64,000 nt of DNA from Hemibagrus wyckioides (taxonomy: Eukaryota > Chordata > Actinopteri > Siluriformes > Bagridae), in NCBI RefSeq assembly GCF_019097595.1, contig NC_080711.1, positions 10,052,428 through 10,116,427 of the forward strand, written 5' to 3'. Numbering within the stretch: position 1 is the first letter of the stretch; every line of letters starts with the position of its first letter. Position numbers and translations under genes: made by a program. Under the pieces are notes generated by a model. The model worked only from the letters and a program-made list of their open reading frames with translations. It searched no databases and was not told where the DNA came from. Positions 11,820 through 59,167 of the stretch are shown piece after piece.

Positions 11820-12080
11820 AAGAGACTTTTAAATGGGAGGCGAGCCGTGTGTGCGGGGGTGTGTTCATTGCGTCATAAGATTTTAAAGGAGCGAGCGTTT
11901 CTGATTGGCTCCTGCACACCACGCCCCCCTCCCCCCAACCTCTCTCCATTTTGGGAGCAGTAAATGGGAGATAAAACAGTTTTGCGGTTGATCGTCGAAA
12001 AAGCTGCATCGTTTATGATTGCAAATTAATTAACTTTATGCAACACTGGACCAGAGGAATTGGTCTGGACTGGTCAGGTA
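11820..12080 (+). promoter_or_regulatory. CpG/CCAAT promoter-like patch 5.7 kb upstream of the igf2bp1 start codon
   Basis: Inverted CCAAT (ATTGG at 11904-11908), a GC/CACCC-rich run (11919-11936), a TATA-like 'gagataaaacag' near 11970 and a donor-like 'gtcaggtagtg' near 12075 occur in order on the + strand. That would suit a transcription start followed by a short first exon. No open reading frame follows. It could be an upstream non-coding first exon of igf2bp1, a lncRNA promoter or an enhancer. Confidence 0.3.
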
Positions 12081-14740
12081 GTGCAGAATTACCGCGTGTA
12101 CACCATTGCATCAAATTATTTCTTCTTCTTTCCTTCCTCAATGCTTTCTATCTAAAATGGTAATAACTTAAAGCTTAATTAAATTGAAATGCTGTTCAGG
12201 GTTCGAAGAGGGGTTTTTTCATGTGTCATATGCATGTTATCTTTTCCTGCTTTCTTGTTTATCACTTAAAACTTTTTTTTATTTTCATTTGGTCCAAACT
12301 TCTCTTTTAATAAACTTGTTATTTTGGAAGGCTTTGTGAATTGTACATCAACAGTTGTGTTTTACTGAGCTAGACTTATTTTACAAGAGCTGAGCTTATT
12401 GTGCATGCTTACAGGTTTAAAAGTGTTCAGCGTGGTGTGGTGTGGTTAAATATCTGAATGTATTTGCACAGTCATGTCAATTCTGATTTTATTTGAGTAT
12501 TTTAAAGATTGTTTTTTCCTGTATTCTTATTTCTGAACCACATGCATGCTTCTGTAATTGTACTGATGCAAGAAGTATGACATTAAACTTTTGTTTTACG
12601 CCATTCTTTGTAGTAAAATTATAGATATCAAATTGTTGTAGGATTTGTTCGCGTTTCTGTTGTGAAAAGGTGTGTTTGCTTGTGTTAAATCAATGCAAAG
12701 TACTGGTTTAAACTAAAACTAAAGGCTATATAGGGAAATAATTTACACTGCACATGTCACCAAAGGAAGGTTATTTCTAATAATTTTCAACATGTTTAAA
12801 TGTAGTACAGGATTAAACAATTGGACATTATTTCAATTATTTCTGTATCAATAAAACATTATTATGTCAGTATATGTGCAATTCAAAACTTTAGACTAAA
12901 TGTCTCTGAAATTTACAATAGAAAATTAAGACAACAATTAATATGTTCATTGTTAAAAAAAATTGTTTATATTGAAAAAAAGGTGTAAATATGAATGATT
13001 TTTCCCACTTCTTAGTCAATTATACTCTATACTACTGCACTAAGCTGCATTTGTTTCATCTGCTGTTAGTCCTCTAATGTCACGAGTACTAAATATCAGC
13101 ATTTCCCTTTTACCATAGGCAGCCTAATTGAAATAAATTTAGCTGTTTAATGTAAACACTCCTGTCTTTGGTATCTGTAACCTGTGTCATGCTCTCTGGA
13201 CGTTTCATTAAGTGAATATTAGATGTAAATTATTTTACACAATTAAATTTAATAGCAAAACACAGATTTAGTTTTGCAACTGAGCAGAAGTGCTTCCCTA
13301 AAATAAAATAAGTGACTGGACATTATATAAACTTTTCTGAACACTTTGCAAGTGTATACTAGGTCCGAATTTTTACATTTTGGCTCAATAAATCAATAAA
13401 ATGCATTCATATTTTGTTTGGAATTTTTACTGAAATATTTATTCCTATACTGCAGAAAATTAAACCAAAGCATTGTCATCATTGTATGTATTGTATTTCC
13501 AAGTCTTTAAAATTACAGAGGGCTAAAATGTTACATATGCACGCTAACACTAAATGTAATAATGTTAACAGCCTTGTTTTTTTTCCTAAGCAAAGTTGGG
13601 TTTTTTGTTAATATTTTTATTAGTCCTGCATTTTAGTTTTGTTGCATTAATGTTTACTCAAAGCAGAAAGCTCTATAAATTGTAAGATCTATATACTCTC
13701 TCACCCAAGAAAAAGGAGACATTCCCTTTCCCATTCAGTTATGCTATCCCCAACCCCCTCCCAGTATGTGGTCAGGTCACACCCACAAAGCTAATAAGAG
13801 CTGTTTTGGATCTCTGGGGGCTGTATTGGCATGGTGATTCCTTCAATATATTAAATAACTATGTTAATTTAGTTGTTCACATTACAAAACGCTATTCTTC
13901 AAAAAAGAAGCTTTTTAAGTTCATGTGACTTTATATAAAATAGTCATGATTGTGTATATATATGCCTTAGTAATTTCAATTATGTCCATGTGATCTTTTC
14001 TGAAGTGTTTATATCAAGTTTTCATATCAGTTCTTATCAGTCTTGTGATGTTACTCTGATATAAATGAAAGAAACCCTAACAATTAGATTATACATTACT
14101 GTAACAACTATACCACTTGCATGTACATTGAAATTTGGCCTTCTGCCCCAGTGGTCCAAGTCCACCAGTGCTTGCACTGTGATTTGAACTATGAAACCAA
14201 AATCTATATGTATATTGGAGAAAGAACACACATATACACGAGTAAACCATGCAACAGATGTATAAAGTAAAACAATTGTACTACTGATCAATTTATTTTG
14301 TACATGTACAGTATATCTCACCATAAATCTTGCACTTGATTTTTGAAGGATTTTTCAGTTTGTCAATTTGGAAGAAACCCATAAAATAAATAAATAAATA
14401 AATAAATGTTTCCAGCAGAACATTGCAGCACATGGTCCTCTACCCTTTCAATGAGTAGAACCCTTAATTATCCAAAGAACCTTTTTAATAGGCTTTCAAC
14501 TAATTTACGTTTGAGAGCAAGGTGAAAATACAGAAAACATCCTTGTATGAGTAGGTTCTAAACACAGTATCTAAACTTCCATTTAACCTACAGGCCAAAG
14601 TTTATGCATTTAATTTTTTTTTACACACAGTTATTCATACAAGTACTCAGTGTTCAAAAAACCTAAAACTATGTCAATGGGGTGTTCCTCCACTGCCATT
14701 TTCACCTTTTAATTTTCAGCTGAAAACTCTGAGACTAATA
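12081..14740. other. AT-rich intergenic DNA, nothing recognised
   Basis: No transposon family, RNA gene or convincing coding frame was found. There is a short (AAAT)n run near 14383-14405. Confidence 0.65.
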
Positions 14741-14744
14741 CTGA

Positions 14745-15130
14745 AGCACAGGTGACAGAATCCATTCCTGGAGGCCCTGTAGGGAAGTTTAGTATTCCAC
14801 CTCATTTATCATGCCTAATTCAATTCAGTGTCTTGATTTGCTCAATATGTTGTGTCAGAGCAGAAAGAATCGTTGTCCATGGCCATAATTTTACACCTCT
14901 GTTTTAAAGCAAAAAAAAAAAAAGCTTTATCTGCTAGTAAAGTGATCACCAACCCATTAATAGCCAAAGTTGCTTTGTTACAGAATTGACTTCCACCCCT
15001 AATCCATCAGATCTGATCAGACTAATAAAGTATAATGATTATCTGGAGCAGGTGTGCTATATTAGGTTTGGAAAGTCAATCTGTAACAAGGTGTGTCCAG
15101 GAACATTGCTGGAGATATTGTTAAATCATA
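14745..15130. mobile_element. MITE-like interspersed repeat
   Basis: The left part contains 'tccattcctggaggccc' (14761-14777) and the right part contains 'gtgtgtccaggaacattgctgg' split over 15091-15112, which is roughly its reverse complement. The interior phrase 'atctggagcaggtgtg' (about 15040-15055) is common in fish interspersed repeats of this kind. No coding content is present. The family name is not known to me. Confidence 0.4.
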
Positions 15131-15790
15131 TACTTTACACTGTTCCTACAAGTAGTGCTTACATACTTCGAAAGTCAACAGTGTGAAATGCACTAGCAGA
15201 TACAGTCTGCTATGTAGTGGAAGGGGCAGAGGCATCAAAAGGTGCTGTGGTGCTAACTTTTCCATATGACACCAAGACACAAAGCTATCACTGCTACACT
15301 GCAAATACAATAAGTAGCAAAAAGTTAAGGGTCAACATTTTGGTGGTGTTCCCGGTTTAGGGTAAGACAGCCATTTGTCACTTCTGTTTATAGTACAAAG
15401 CGTCTGTATTTGGTATGAGACATTACTACCCACAAGAAATCCAGGCAGCCAAGTACACTGTGTGTGATTTGATACAGTGTTGACTTTATTTGTAATCTAC
15501 TAAGTAAATCACAGTAGTAAGTTTAGTCAAAACAGAATACAGACTAGTTTAATTAAGTATCCATGCATTTACAAAACTTGATTATAGACAGTTGTGTATT
15601 AAATCCTCTTGACAAGCCTAATAAATATGTATTTGTTTATTTGTTTATATACACAGCCATCCACCTGTCCATAGATAACCATCTGCTAAAGGGGTGGGGC
15701 AGGCATGAAAGTAATGCACCTGGGCATTTTGGATATGTTAATTGTTAATGAATCCATATTTAAAGACACTAAAGTTGTGTAAAGTTGTAG
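15131..15790. other. Intergenic region, nothing recognised
   Basis: AT-rich sequence between the MITE-like repeat and a long TA microsatellite. I see no gene or repeat family. Confidence 0.6.
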
Positions 15791-15792
15791 AG

Positions 15793-15870
<78 letters not shown>
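15793..15870 (+). repeat. (TA)n microsatellite
   Basis: About 38 TA units. The YIYIYI open frames on both strands are translations of this repeat. Confidence 0.97.
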
Positions 15871-15875
<5 letters not shown>

Positions 15876-16079
15876 CATAGAGACAGAAAGAGAGCATGAT
15901 CATGTACGTTTAATGCAAAGTAATATTCTTATGATATTCTGTTTAACAACGCCTTACAGTATGTATACGAGTGAAAACTGGAGGTAAAATACGCGCTGTT
16001 GCAAAACAGGATCACTTCGGTAGCAATGTCATTTTAAAAGCAAGTAAGCAAGTATTTTGCTTTTAGTAAATAAGATTTT

Positions 16080-51886
<35,807 letters not shown>

Positions 51887-52490
51887 CAGGCTCCAGCCCG
51901 AAACTGGACGGACAGACGGATGGACAGACAGAGGAGAAACAGCGGACTGACTGAGAGAGAGCGACACACAGACCCAGTGCTAGACAGGGAGAAATGAGCA
52001 TTTAACAAAGATGGGAATAAAAAAGGAAATAAAAATGCATGAGAGAGTACAAAAGTTTAGAGAAAAGAAACTAGAACTTTGAGTGATTTAAAAAATAGGG
52101 AAAAAAGAAAAGAGAGAGAGAACTAGGAAACAGAGACCAGATGCCAGGTCGACTGACTGGGGCTGGCAGGGATTCCTTGTGGCAGCTTATGAAATAATCA
52201 TGGCTACATGGCCTTGAGAGTCTTGACACGCTTAGGGCACCCCTGCCATCACCAGTCACTCAAGTATTTTAAGGGTGTTTTTTTAAGAAGAGCTATATGT
52301 ATAGAAATGTTTATTCAGAGGTATTATAATGAAATGCAGTGAGGCAGAGGTGGGGAGAGGGGAGTGGAGAACCCATCACATCGAGTCAAAAAAGTGGCTC
52401 ATTCTTTGCCTACAGGAAACTACGAGAGGGGCCATAGCTGTTAACACTGCTCTTTAAGTCCCTGGCAGTAACCTGTTGGGGGTAAGGACA

Positions 52491-52496
52491 AATAAA
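52491..52496 (+). terminator. Candidate proximal poly(A) signal in igf2bp1 3' UTR
   Basis: AATAAA 605 bases after the stop. Use would remove every let-7 site. Confidence 0.35.
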
Positions 52497-53265
52497 GAAG
52501 AAGAAAAATGAGGTTGTAAATATAATCTTCATGAATTTGTATTGAAGCACTGTTGAAGCACAGTGAGGGTACAGTAAGTGGGTGGGCCGAGGCTGACCCT
52601 GCAGTTCTATTGCAGAGACTCAGCTCCGAGACGTAAACTTCACCTCCAGCCCTGAACTACGCCCGCGATGCTAGCCGGCGCGTGGCCCACACCCAAATGG
52701 CATATTTTATATATATTATATATATATGATATGTGAGTTAACCTGGCCCCTCAGAGAGCAGAGAAAACGGCAGTGGAAAGGAAACGCGGCACTGGGATTA
52801 GACCATCTTTCACAGATATTCTGAGAGATTTAAAATTAGCTTTCAGTATCTGGGTTTTGCTAGCTATGTTTTGAACCAAGATGTAACTGAAAGCCTCAGA
52901 GAGAACACAGAACTGCTGATTTCTGATGGGAAACAAAAAAAAATCATTTGAAAGTTTAAATAGAATATTAGTATCATCCAAATACAAATTTAACTGACCT
53001 TGACAGCCGGAGCCGATCTTTGATCAGTTCTTTTGACTTGATGAATTTGACCTTTTGATTTAAGATCCCTTGAAAGATGCAACACTCCCAATGGCCCAGC
53101 TCTCTACCCTGCCTTTAGGACGGAGGTCAACAGCAGGTGATGTTAAAATGGCTTCTGCACTCTCTCTCTCCCCCCTACTCCATTCGATGTATGCTGATGA
53201 GGAGGCCAGAAAAGCTGGCTCTCTTCACTCATCTTCGAACAGATTAGATAGAAAAAAATAGAAAC

Positions 53266-53273
53266 CTACCTCA
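53266..53273 (+). promoter_or_regulatory. let-7 seed match (8mer)
   Basis: CTACCTCA, perfect complement to let-7 positions 2-8 plus the A opposite position 1, in the igf2bp1 3' UTR. A weaker TACCTCA site follows at 53283-53289. Confidence 0.7.
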
Positions 53274-53282
53274 GGGTATTGT

Positions 53283-53289
53283 TACCTCA
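53283..53289 (+). promoter_or_regulatory. let-7 seed match (7mer-A1)
   Basis: TACCTCA, 17 bases from the 8mer start, a spacing suited to cooperative action. Confidence 0.5.
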
Positions 53290-54271
53290 GTATTCCTAAT
53301 GGCTTTTTTTTTTTTTTTTTTCCTTTTTCTTTTTGGCTTGCTGGTGTTTTATATAAAAGCTGATAGTCCTGAATATTTTATTTTTTTAAGGAAAAAATAT
53401 TTTTAGTTATTGTTGGATATTTTTTTTCCCCTAGTTTTTGCATGTATGTGAGTGTGTATGGATGGTACCCCACACCCTTCCACATTTAATTCATATAGGC
53501 AAGATGCCAGACTTTCTTTTTTTGATGAATCTGTCCTGGCAGATTCACAGTTGTCTTTGGACCTATAACCAACTGAATTCGAAGTCTCTGGCTTTTTTTT
53601 TTTTTTTTTTTTTGTCTAGTGGTGTGACCCAGTCATGGCTTTTTATCTCCTGAGCATGAAAGGCTTCACATGCTAACTTTCTTTTGCCTGATATCTGACA
53701 GTTTGCTCCGACTGAAGGATGCATTGCATCTCTATCTTCCGTTGGTTTCTCCAGCAGTGTTGCCATGAATGTTATGTACTGAAGGCCTGGAGTCTGCCTC
53801 AGTTTGCCAGGTTTGTGCCATGACTGTACGTAGAGAAGCAGCCCAGGGGCATCTCACTTAACTACATCGAGTTATATATCAAGTTTAGGTTCAGCATAGT
53901 GCATACTCATCAACCTATATGTACGTGTGATGGGATGTGTGTTTTGGGGTTGTTTTTTTTTGTTTTGTTTTGTTTTTTGTTTTTTGTTTTTTTTTTCTAA
54001 AAAAAAGAAAAAAAAAAAGAAAGAAAGAAAAAGAAAAGGAAAACCGTTTAAGTGTATAGTTTTTTTTTTGTTGAGGAAAAGTGGTTTGGGTGTTACAAAA
54101 GACAGAAAAATAGACATCCTGTCCTATAGTCTCAGTTAAACATTTTTTTAACTGAACGAGAATACTTTGGAAAATGGGAGCGGAAAATGAAGAAAGCAGT
54201 CACTTCACATCCGAGACAGATTTAACCTGTATATAAATCGCTGAAAAAACTAAAAACTTTTGTATTTTTAG

Positions 54272-54277
54272 AATAAA
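54272..54277 (+). terminator. Candidate alternative poly(A) signal in igf2bp1 3' UTR
   Basis: AATAAA in an A-rich stretch. Use would drop the three distal let-7 sites but keep the pair at 53.27 kb. Confidence 0.4.
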
Positions 54278-55283
54278 AAATAAAAGGAGACGTGGACAAA
54301 GCTGGGCAATATGTAGCGATTTAAATGCAAAAGACTAATAGATACTGCCAGAATCCTTTTATCGATGAGTACACATTCCACCTGCACATGGCTAGATGAT
54401 GCATTTTTCGTTGTGTGCTCGTTTTCACTCACAGGTTGAAATCGTTGCTTTTTTTTTTCACGCTTCCCTTTTTCTCAGTAGACAGCAGTGCTCGGTTCGC
54501 ATCAACGTGAAAAATGTACTCCTCCTCGGGTGGGAAGGAAGTCTGTCTCTCACTAGCCTGTAGATTTCTGATTTCTGTCAGACCCTAAGACACACACACC
54601 ACTTTAGATTTGTTCAGACTGCAGCCTTTTGTTTAACAGCAAGCTTTATTTGGGCATGACATCTGGTTGTGTACTGTTTCATCGGTTTTAGACGAAACAA
54701 AAAAAAAAAAAAAGGAACATAACTGAAAAATCTCTAGGATCTTTGTAATCTGGTGAAATATGGAGTCAAGCAGTTCAATTTAATATTGGAATGTTAGGTG
54801 TAAAAGAGTTGAGAGGAAGATGGGCCAATTTTTTTTATTTTATATATATATTTTTTTTTTTTCCTTCAAGTAAAGGTAGACATTTATGAAAGCTAACTTT
54901 AAACAGAGTTTAGGCTTTATGTTCTCACAGATTTGCTGGATATTAATTCTAGGTCACTAAAACGAGTAGTCATGCAGCGCTGCCGAATGTATGATGAATA
55001 CTACACTCATCTCCCTTCTCTCCTTTTCACTTGTTTTGTCCTCCATCTGTTTCTCCTTTCATCTCTGAACACAACTCGCAATTTTTGTTTTTCCTTTACT
55101 CACTTTATTTGCTAGATATGAACGATATTTTTGTTGTTTGGGTTTGGTATAGACCTTCACGCTCTCTCACGCTGGCCTTGTTTGTGTCTTTTCTCAGTTC
55201 TGTTCAGTCGTTTGACCCTAGTTTTCAGTTTTAATTTCTCCCCGCCCCTCAAAGTTTTGTATTGCCTTCAATTGGATCAGTTA

Positions 55284-55287
<4 letters not shown>

Positions 55288-55326
<39 letters not shown>
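55288..55326 (+). repeat. (CT)n microsatellite in 3' UTR
   Basis: About nineteen CT units. Confidence 0.95.
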
Positions 55327-55329
<3 letters not shown>

Positions 55330-55880
55330 CAGGTTTCTTTAGAAAAGCACAGAGATCTCTTATACTGCTATTAGAACATTTAAAATACTAACCAGTTATT
55401 CGTAATGCAGTTAACACCTGTGCCAAACAGATTTTTTTTGTTTATTTTACTCCGTTAAGACCCGATCTAGGTTGTGCAAGCTGTTTTAGGCGTAGTGTGA
55501 AGACTAATAACTTCCACTTCAGCACTCGCTCTATTTAAGAAAGAAAGAAAGAAAAAAATTAATAGAAAATGCCACCCAAACCTGTATACTACAAGTTTCA
55601 GGAACACAACTGCATGTTTTTTGTGATTCTTATGCAATTCCTTCACAAGGACTGTTAATACTCTGGAAATCATAGAATTATTAAAGGATAAAAAAAAAAA
55701 AGTCTATCCATTTCAGTGCACAGATTTACACATAGGCAACAGATCTAACCTCATACTAGTCAGGTGTAGCAGACAGACAGATGCACACCACAGGAATTTC
55801 ATCCTGCTAGTTTCTGGCCTTCGCTCAAAGAAACCATTTGGGTGCTAATGACGAATTAAACCTCACATAACTAGGAAACG

Positions 55881-55888
55881 CTACCTCA
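55881..55888 (+). promoter_or_regulatory. let-7 seed match (8mer)
   Basis: CTACCTCA in the distal part of the igf2bp1 3' UTR. Confidence 0.65.
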
Positions 55889-56307
55889 AGACTTAGCCAT
55901 AAGATTGTTTTATCAACCTGACAAGAGCGAAAGTGCATGTTACTTTTTTCACTTTAATTTATTATTTTTTTCCTTTTGCTTCTCTCTTTTTTTTTTATCT
56001 TCTTTTTTTTCTTTTTTGTTTCGTTTTCAGTCACTCTTTATTTTAGAGTTGAGGCCGTGATAGAGGGAAGGGAGGTGAGGATTTGGTGAGCAGAGATGAT
56101 CTGGGTGTTTTTGGTGTTGGGAGGACCTGATTTGTAGAAAAGCAGTGAAGGATCAGGAACATGGAGAACCCTCTAGTTTAAACTACACATAGTGTCACTA
56201 CTCGGTCGATTCCAGAGAGCACGTGAAAGTGTGAAGCACCGCCTTCACTCATGATCTGTAAATACCCACTAAAGGAGAAGTGCTAATTAACCCTCAAACA
56301 CATTATT

Positions 56308-56314
56308 CTACCTC
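56308..56314 (+). promoter_or_regulatory. let-7 seed match (7mer-m8)
   Basis: CTACCTC followed by C. Confidence 0.5.
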
Positions 56315-56590
56315 CTGATTCTGCTTATTTTTCGACCTCCTATCAAACCCAGTGCTCCATACAGACAGCCACAGAATTCACTTTGTCGCATTGTTAGTTA
56401 CCCGGATGCCTGTACTGGTGTTTTTCTTTTGTTATGACTGACATTGGATGTGGCAGAGTCCCAGATCAGCATCAAGGGAAACTGGAGTCCCTCTCATCCT
56501 CAGCTTTCCACCCCACAGTCCTTCCTTTTCATTTTAACTTCTTCAATCAAGGAGCACGATACCTATATTCAAGTAACTTTTTTTGTTGAT

Positions 56591-56597
56591 CTACCTC
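56591..56597 (+). promoter_or_regulatory. let-7 seed match (7mer-m8)
   Basis: CTACCTC followed by T, close to the likely distal 3' end. Confidence 0.5.
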
Positions 56598-56900
56598 TTA
56601 GAGAACAAATAAATAAATAGGACAAATGTAAAATGGGGAAAAAGGACACACAAGTGTAAAAAAAAAATAAATAAATAAATAAAAAATAAAAAAAAGTTTT
56701 GAAAAATCTTCAAATGAAAAATAAGTAATAAAATAATTAATTATGTAAACAACTGGGTAGAAGCATCTCCATATACTGTAGTGGATAGTGTATTAAAAAA
56801 AAAAAAAAAAGAATACTTTTTCTTCCAAAGATGATTTTTGTTTTTGACATTTGTTTAGACCATTATTCAAGATTGATTGTTAAATAAAAAATAAACAGAA

Positions 56901-58630
56901 TGGGGAGGGAAAGTAAAAAGGAAAATATCAATTTCATTATTCAGTTTCTTTTCTTTTTTTTTCATTCCTCATTAGATTAAATTCTTAAGTTTGCAATTCT
57001 TCATCCTTTATTTGATTAATTTTTCTGATTGCTTTTTTTGGAATGACATAGGATTGTATCTTGTTTTGGATGCATTAGAATTCTCTCTCTCTCTCGCTCT
57101 CTCTGAACTGCAACATAGTACTCGTTGAGACATTGCAGAGCAGCATGATACTGAAATCATTTCTTTCTTTTTTTTTTTTGTTTGTTTTCAATCTTTATTG
57201 ATGCAACAGGCAAATAAGGGCCTATTTAGCTGACTAGGGCACAGTTTAGGAGGAGGAGAGGAAGAAGAGTGATGTATCACATTTAGCCCCAACCCACAGC
57301 CCCCCTCTTATAGCAGGTGCCATGGACACTATCTGGACTTTCCCCTTTCTGCCTGCCAATTTTCTTTCATTTCTCATTCACATTTGTTCTGAACTTCGTG
57401 TAAACAATACCGAGCATAGATATGAATGTGTTATTAAAAGATGAGAAAACCGGTGAATGTGTCCCAGCTCTATTTGAGTGAGTGGAGTGTGAGTGAGTAA
57501 ATACAGAAGACATTCTTATCCAGTGTGGTTTAGAATGAACTATAAAAGCCATACCGCTCCAGTGGATGCGTCTCAGTCAGCTCGCTAGCTTCCCTATGAA
57601 TCAGTATATTGTATACATGAGTTGGGGCACTGGTTAAGACCCTGACTTGCTACACATTTCGACACGGATTGCTCAACATTTTCAGTGACGTGACTTAACA
57701 CTGATATCACCAATATTTACAGATATCTATCACATTATTTCAATAAAACAATGTGTCCTAGTACTTCAATCAGGATCACAGCCTAGTTAGTGGATTTTTA
57801 AAAAAATATATGAAATACTTAAGTCATCAGACTCCAATAAACTGTATAGAAATCTTCAATTAAAGTTAAAAAAAAAAATATTTAAGTAGTCATTTGTGAG
57901 CTACAACAATGACACTAAACTACTTACATTTGTAGATGAAGTTGGCTGAGGGTTCGACTAGAGTTAAGCTGATTGAGCTTAATGCTTTTCTAATTCTAGC
58001 TGAACTGGTCACTTATTTTGGATATAAATTATATAAAACTGGAAAGCTACACATTGCTATAAACACTATAAAACAGTCTTGAAACACGATTTGCCTCGAT
58101 TGTTGATCTAGAGTTCATATCTCACATGCTGCCAACCTTTGTAACTAACTATTTTACACTTCATTATATAGTATAATAGCTGGAGTAGTAAGAACATTTC
58201 TGTAGTACAACAGTTATAAATAGTATAATTGGCAAATAAAATTATAGAGATATGAAATCAGTAAGAGCAATTGAGCTACAGTTTGAAAGGTCATATTTTT
58301 TATTGCATAAAATCGTCCAGTTGCCTAAATGATCTAAAATTGTCCAAAACATTAATGCCTGAAACATTTTTCTAAGTAAACACATTGAGTAGTCGTAACC
58401 TTTGAGCTAACCAAACGTTTCTACAAATCTGCTCTGAATACTGCACAGACTATGTTAAAAAAAAAAAAAAACTCCAGCATCTCGGTTTTTCAACATTGTT
58501 TCACTATTCTTTGATTAAAAAAATATTCTTCAGCAGGTTGAACCCCTTTCTGACAGGGAAATATTTCTATTGTTTCCCCTTAAAGTATTGTTCTTAATGG
58601 AAAGCTGAAGAAGCTTCAAGCTGTGTAAAC
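56901..58630. other. Intergenic DNA downstream of igf2bp1
   Basis: AT-rich sequence with an interrupted CT run near 57083-57104. I see no gene or repeat family. It may include the last part of the igf2bp1 3' UTR. Confidence 0.6.
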
Positions 58631-58631
58631 T

Positions 58632-59167
58632 GATCAGGCATAACATTATGAGCAGTGAGAGGTGAAGTGAATAACACTGATTATCTCCTCATCATGGCAC
58701 CTGTTAGTGGGTGGGATATATTAGGCAGCAAGTGAACATTTTGTCCTCAAAGTTGATGTTAGAAGCAGGAAAAATGGGCAAGCGTAAGGATTTGAGCGAG
58801 TTTGACAAGGGCCAGATTGTGATGGCTAGACCACTGGATCAGAGCATCTCCAAAACTACAGCTCTTGTGGGGTGTTCCCGGTCTGCAGTGCTCAGTATCT
58901 ATCAAAAGTGGTCCAAGAAAGGAACAGTGGTGAATCAGTAACAGGGTCATGGGTGGCCAAGGCGCAGATGGACCTTGGGAGAGGAGGCTGGACCATGTGG
59001 TCCAATCCAACAGATGAGCTACTGTTGATGAAACTGCTGAAGAAGTTAATGCTGGTTCTGATAGAAAGGTGTCAGAATACACAGTGCATGACGGATCAGG
59101 GCTGTTTTGGCAGCAAAAGGGAACCAACACAATATTAGGCAGGTGGTCATAATGTTATGGCTGGTCT
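58632..59167 (+). mobile_element. Internally deleted Tc1/mariner element, about 0.54 kb
   Basis: Terminal inverted repeats of 20 bases: GATCAGGCATAACATTATGA (58632-58651) and, at 59148-59167, the complement of GACCAGCCATAACATTATGA, with two mismatches. Inside is the N-terminal part of a Tc1 transposase ([20 protein letters not shown], then [20 protein letters not shown]), a helix-turn-helix DNA-binding domain. The catalytic half is missing apart from scraps. Confidence 0.85.
58768..58941 (+). pseudogene. Tc1 transposase DNA-binding domain fragment
   Basis: From [14 protein letters not shown] to [16 protein letters not shown], about 57 residues. It covers the first HTH of the paired-like domain and then stops. 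It lacks the DDE domain, so it cannot catalyse transposition. Confidence 0.8.

Larger units (their letters stand above)
51887..56900 (+). other. igf2bp1: igf2bp1 3' UTR (about 5 kb, distal end uncertain)
   Basis: Follows the TGA stop. Human IGF2BP1 also has a very long 3' UTR. AATAAA hexamers at 52016, 52491, 54272, 56883 and 56890 allow several transcript ends. The region carries let-7 seed matches (53266-53273, 53283-53289, 55881-55888, 56308-56314, 56591-56597), two Pumilio-type TGTAAATA elements (52515-52522, 56257-56264) and long U-runs. The last boundary is a guess from the hexamer pair near 56.89 kb; an end near 57.75 kb (AATAAA 57742) is also possible. Confidence 0.6.

Noticed and set aside
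15686..15987. Open frames made of alternating Tyr-Ile on both strands
   Set aside because: Direct translation of the (TA)n microsatellite. The same holds for 21387-21809.
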